Shown here in pieces: positions 14,975-16,367 of a DNA stretch of 16,367 nucleotides (the first letter of the stretch is position 1; each line of letters opens with the position of its first letter). This DNA is from an uncultured bacterium (GTDB lineage Bacteria; Patescibacteria; JAEDAM01; Absconditabacterales; Absconditicoccaceae), in assembly GCA_903904545.1 (NCBI GenBank), contig CAIVDB010000112.1:1-16367 (forward strand). Reading direction: 5' to 3'. The position numbers were made by a program, and so were the translations under genes. The notes below the pieces were generated by a model that saw nothing but the letters and a program-made list of their open reading frames with translations, did no database searches and was not told the DNA's origin.

Positions 14975-15191
14975 ATATGAGCAGATACTAAGAATATTGG
15001 AGGATTTTGGTTTTGTATTGGATCGTCAAAATGGAAGTCACAAGAGATACCAAAAAGGAATCTTATGAGTGACTGTTTGATTTCATAAAGAATTCCCTCC
15101 CAAGACTGCTAAATCAATGCTTCAAAGTATTGCAGATATTGTTTGACTAGATATAAAAACACTCATTAAAAAATATGATATCAAATTATAA
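14964..15191 (+). CDS. hicA: HicA-like toxin (mRNA interferase family)
   Basis: 75 aa from ATG 14964 to TAA 15189-15191, with three TGA codons read as Gly (KGIL-G-VTV-G-FHKE and ADIV-G-LDIK). The start MPLRYEQILRILEDFGF and RQNGSHKRYQKG carry the HicA pattern, including the catalytic His in GSH, followed by the LQSIADIVGLD helix. An in-frame ATG at 14952 would add four residues; 14964 gives the family-typical MPxxxYxxxxxxL start. HicA toxins are small double-stranded-RNA-binding-fold ribonucleases that block translation, neutralised by HicB. The frame is cut in the standard code, so the toxin could be made only in a TGA = Gly host. It is followed by an intrinsic terminator. Confidence 0.85.
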
Positions 15192-15219
15192 GGAATATTT
15201 TTATCAAGATGGAAAATCC

Positions 15220-15246
15220 TGTCGGTCAATGGCCGGCATTTTTTTT
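15220..15246 (+). terminator. intrinsic terminator after hicBA
   Basis: TGTCGGTC (15220-15227), loop AAT, GGCCGGCA (15231-15238): eight pairs, two of them G-U, followed by eight Ts. Confidence 0.88.
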
Positions 15247-15260
15247 ATTAAAAAAGGGTA

Positions 15261-15288
15261 TTGACATCTGCTATAAAATAATTAGGAT
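15261..15288 (+). promoter_or_regulatory. candidate promoter for the zinc-ribbon protein
   Basis: Consensus TTGACA (15261-15266) with a weaker TAGGAT (15283-15288) after 16 bases, about 37 bases upstream of ATG 15325. Confidence 0.45.
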
Positions 15289-15324
15289 AAGATAAAGATC
15301 TTAATTTATTTTTTATACGAAAAA

Positions 15325-16317
15325 ATGAATACACCAAACATTCTTTCCAATGATCTTGATCAAGTGCCAAAGACAGGGAAGTGGTATCGCGAGGCATTGA
15401 AACAAAAAGAACTAAAAACTGCTATCGATGATGCCTTCTTTTATTCGGATGATGAATGGGCTGACATCAAAGAAGATTTTTTTTCAAATGATCACTTCTT
15501 TGTACGTGCTGTAGATAAAGAGGTAAACCAACGATTTCTAGAAAACAAAGAATCCCTTCCTATGGAACAGGTTGTTTTTTTGCTAGAAACTCATCCTATA
15601 GTATCTTGTGAAATAGCAAGAAGAGCAATAAAAACACAGTCAGGAGGATGATTTATCAATAGAATCTGATTCTTAATTCCTCGAGAAGATACTGAAATCT
15701 GAGAAACATTGAGCACTAAACCAGAGGATATAAAGGGGAATATTGTAACATATATCTCCTTCCAGAAAGTGCGAGATGAAAAAAAAGATAGAGATACAAG
15801 ACCAATGATGGATATTGTTATCAACCAAGTAGAATGCCCAGGGACAGAATCATCCATGCCCGAATGATTAGTATATCGTAGAAGGCTAAGTTGAGAATTG
15901 TTTATAAAAGAAGTTGAAGCTCTTGGAGAAAAAGAAGGAGAATGAAACAATACCGTTGTCGAAGGAAATCCTAAATGATGAACAGAAAAGAAAGAAACAG
16001 TAGTAAAGAAAACATTAGATAACCTTAGCAAGGTATGGAAGAACACAATAGAAATCATAAAACAGTTAAAAGAAATTATTCTAGTGCCAGTAGAAAATAT
16101 GATAGAATTGGAGGGAGAAGAGGAAACATTATTTGCTAAAAGGATGTGCCCTCATTGCGAAACAGTAAAGCTAGAAGGCGGCATGCAACCAGAGGGGCAT
16201 GTAAAATGTAATTGTCCAAAATGTAATAGAGTATATGAAAAATATGATCCCCAGGGGAGTGCATATGAAATATTGCCAGAACCTGAAGAAGAAAATACAG
16301 AATTATCAGTAAAATAA
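15325..16317 (+). CDS. hypothetical acidic protein with C-terminal zinc ribbon
   Basis: 330 aa from ATG 15325 to TAA 16315-16317, with about eight TGA codons (for example TQSGG-G-FIN, NRI-G-FLIP, MPE-G-LVYRRR and NPK-G-G-TEK). Residues 1-130 are mixed helical and charged (TGKWYREALKQKELKTAI, EWADIKEDFFSNDHFFVRAV). A beta-rich middle follows (GNIVTYISFQKV, MMDIVINQVE), then a Lys/Glu-rich linker. A zinc ribbon sits at 275-300: CPHC (Cys275, Cys278) and CNCPKC (Cys295, Cys297, Cys300). The end is very acidic (ILPEPEEENTELS). There is no signal peptide or membrane helix. The family is not recognised; the ribbon suggests nucleic-acid or protein binding. It is monocistronic, with its own terminator. 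Confidence 0.8.
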
Positions 16318-16334
16318 ATAAAGACAAGAAAGAC

Positions 16335-16358
16335 TGTTGGTCCATAGCCGGCATTTTT
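16335..16358 (+). terminator. intrinsic terminator after the zinc-ribbon gene
   Basis: TGTTGGT (16335-16341) pairs with GCCGGCA (16347-16353) with G-U pairs, followed by TTTTT. It is closely similar to the terminator at 15220-15246. Confidence 0.75.
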
Positions 16359-16367
16359 CTTATAAGA

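Overview
The window reads as a chromosome segment of a Candidate Phyla Radiation bacterium of the Gracilibacteria (BD1-5/GN02) or Absconditabacteria (SR1) type. The main evidence is the genetic code. Most genes are interrupted by TGA in the standard code but are intact if TGA is read as glycine (translation table 25). The TGAs fall on residues that are invariant glycines in known families: the GG-rich Obg fold, the Obg GTPase domain, and the CPCALGLATPT and GKGAQYG-like stretches of CopA. Every clear gene end uses TAA or TAG. The DNA is AT-rich, Shine-Dalgarno sequences are weak or absent, and intergenic regions carry short 'word' repeats and GC-rich mini-hairpins. All coordinates below assume TGA = Gly, so most genes are longer than standard-code ORFs would suggest.

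Layout. (1) 1-367, minus strand: 3'-truncated YigZ/IMPACT family gene, then a gene-poor stretch to 893. (2) 894-1577: unrecognised protein. (3) 1736-2578: secreted protein with YadA-head-like repeats, behind a good promoter. (4) Minus strand: a CCA-adding enzyme with an HD domain (2638-4476), upstream of which lies an unrecognised gene (to 5234) whose 3' end is odd. (5) 5422-10616: copper-resistance cluster made of a CsoR repressor with a palindromic operator, a small secreted Cys/His/Met protein, an HMA-TauE/SafE-like-cupredoxin fusion, and a CopA copper ATPase with a long duplicated C-terminal extension. (6) 10793-11536: DUF1624-type membrane acyltransferase. (7) 11540-12350: an intact tRNA-Lys(CTT), three broken tRNA-Lys copies carrying GC-rich hairpins, and a GIY-YIG nuclease gene whose stop codon lies inside the intact tRNA. 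(8) 12599-14653: Obg GTPase and RlmH, both ribosome-related. (9) 14756-15191: HicB/HicA toxin-antitoxin pair. (10) 15325-16317: unrecognised acidic protein with a C-terminal zinc ribbon.

How the genes work together. CsoR would sense Cu(I) and release the cluster. The HMA domains would collect Cu(I), CopA would export it, and the secreted small protein and cupredoxin domain would handle copper outside the membrane. The CCA enzyme matters locally because the tRNA-Lys gene does not encode its CCA end. The most unusual parts are the tRNA-Lys/GIY-YIG arrangement with its hairpin-loaded tRNA ghosts, and the duplicated C-terminal domain of CopA.
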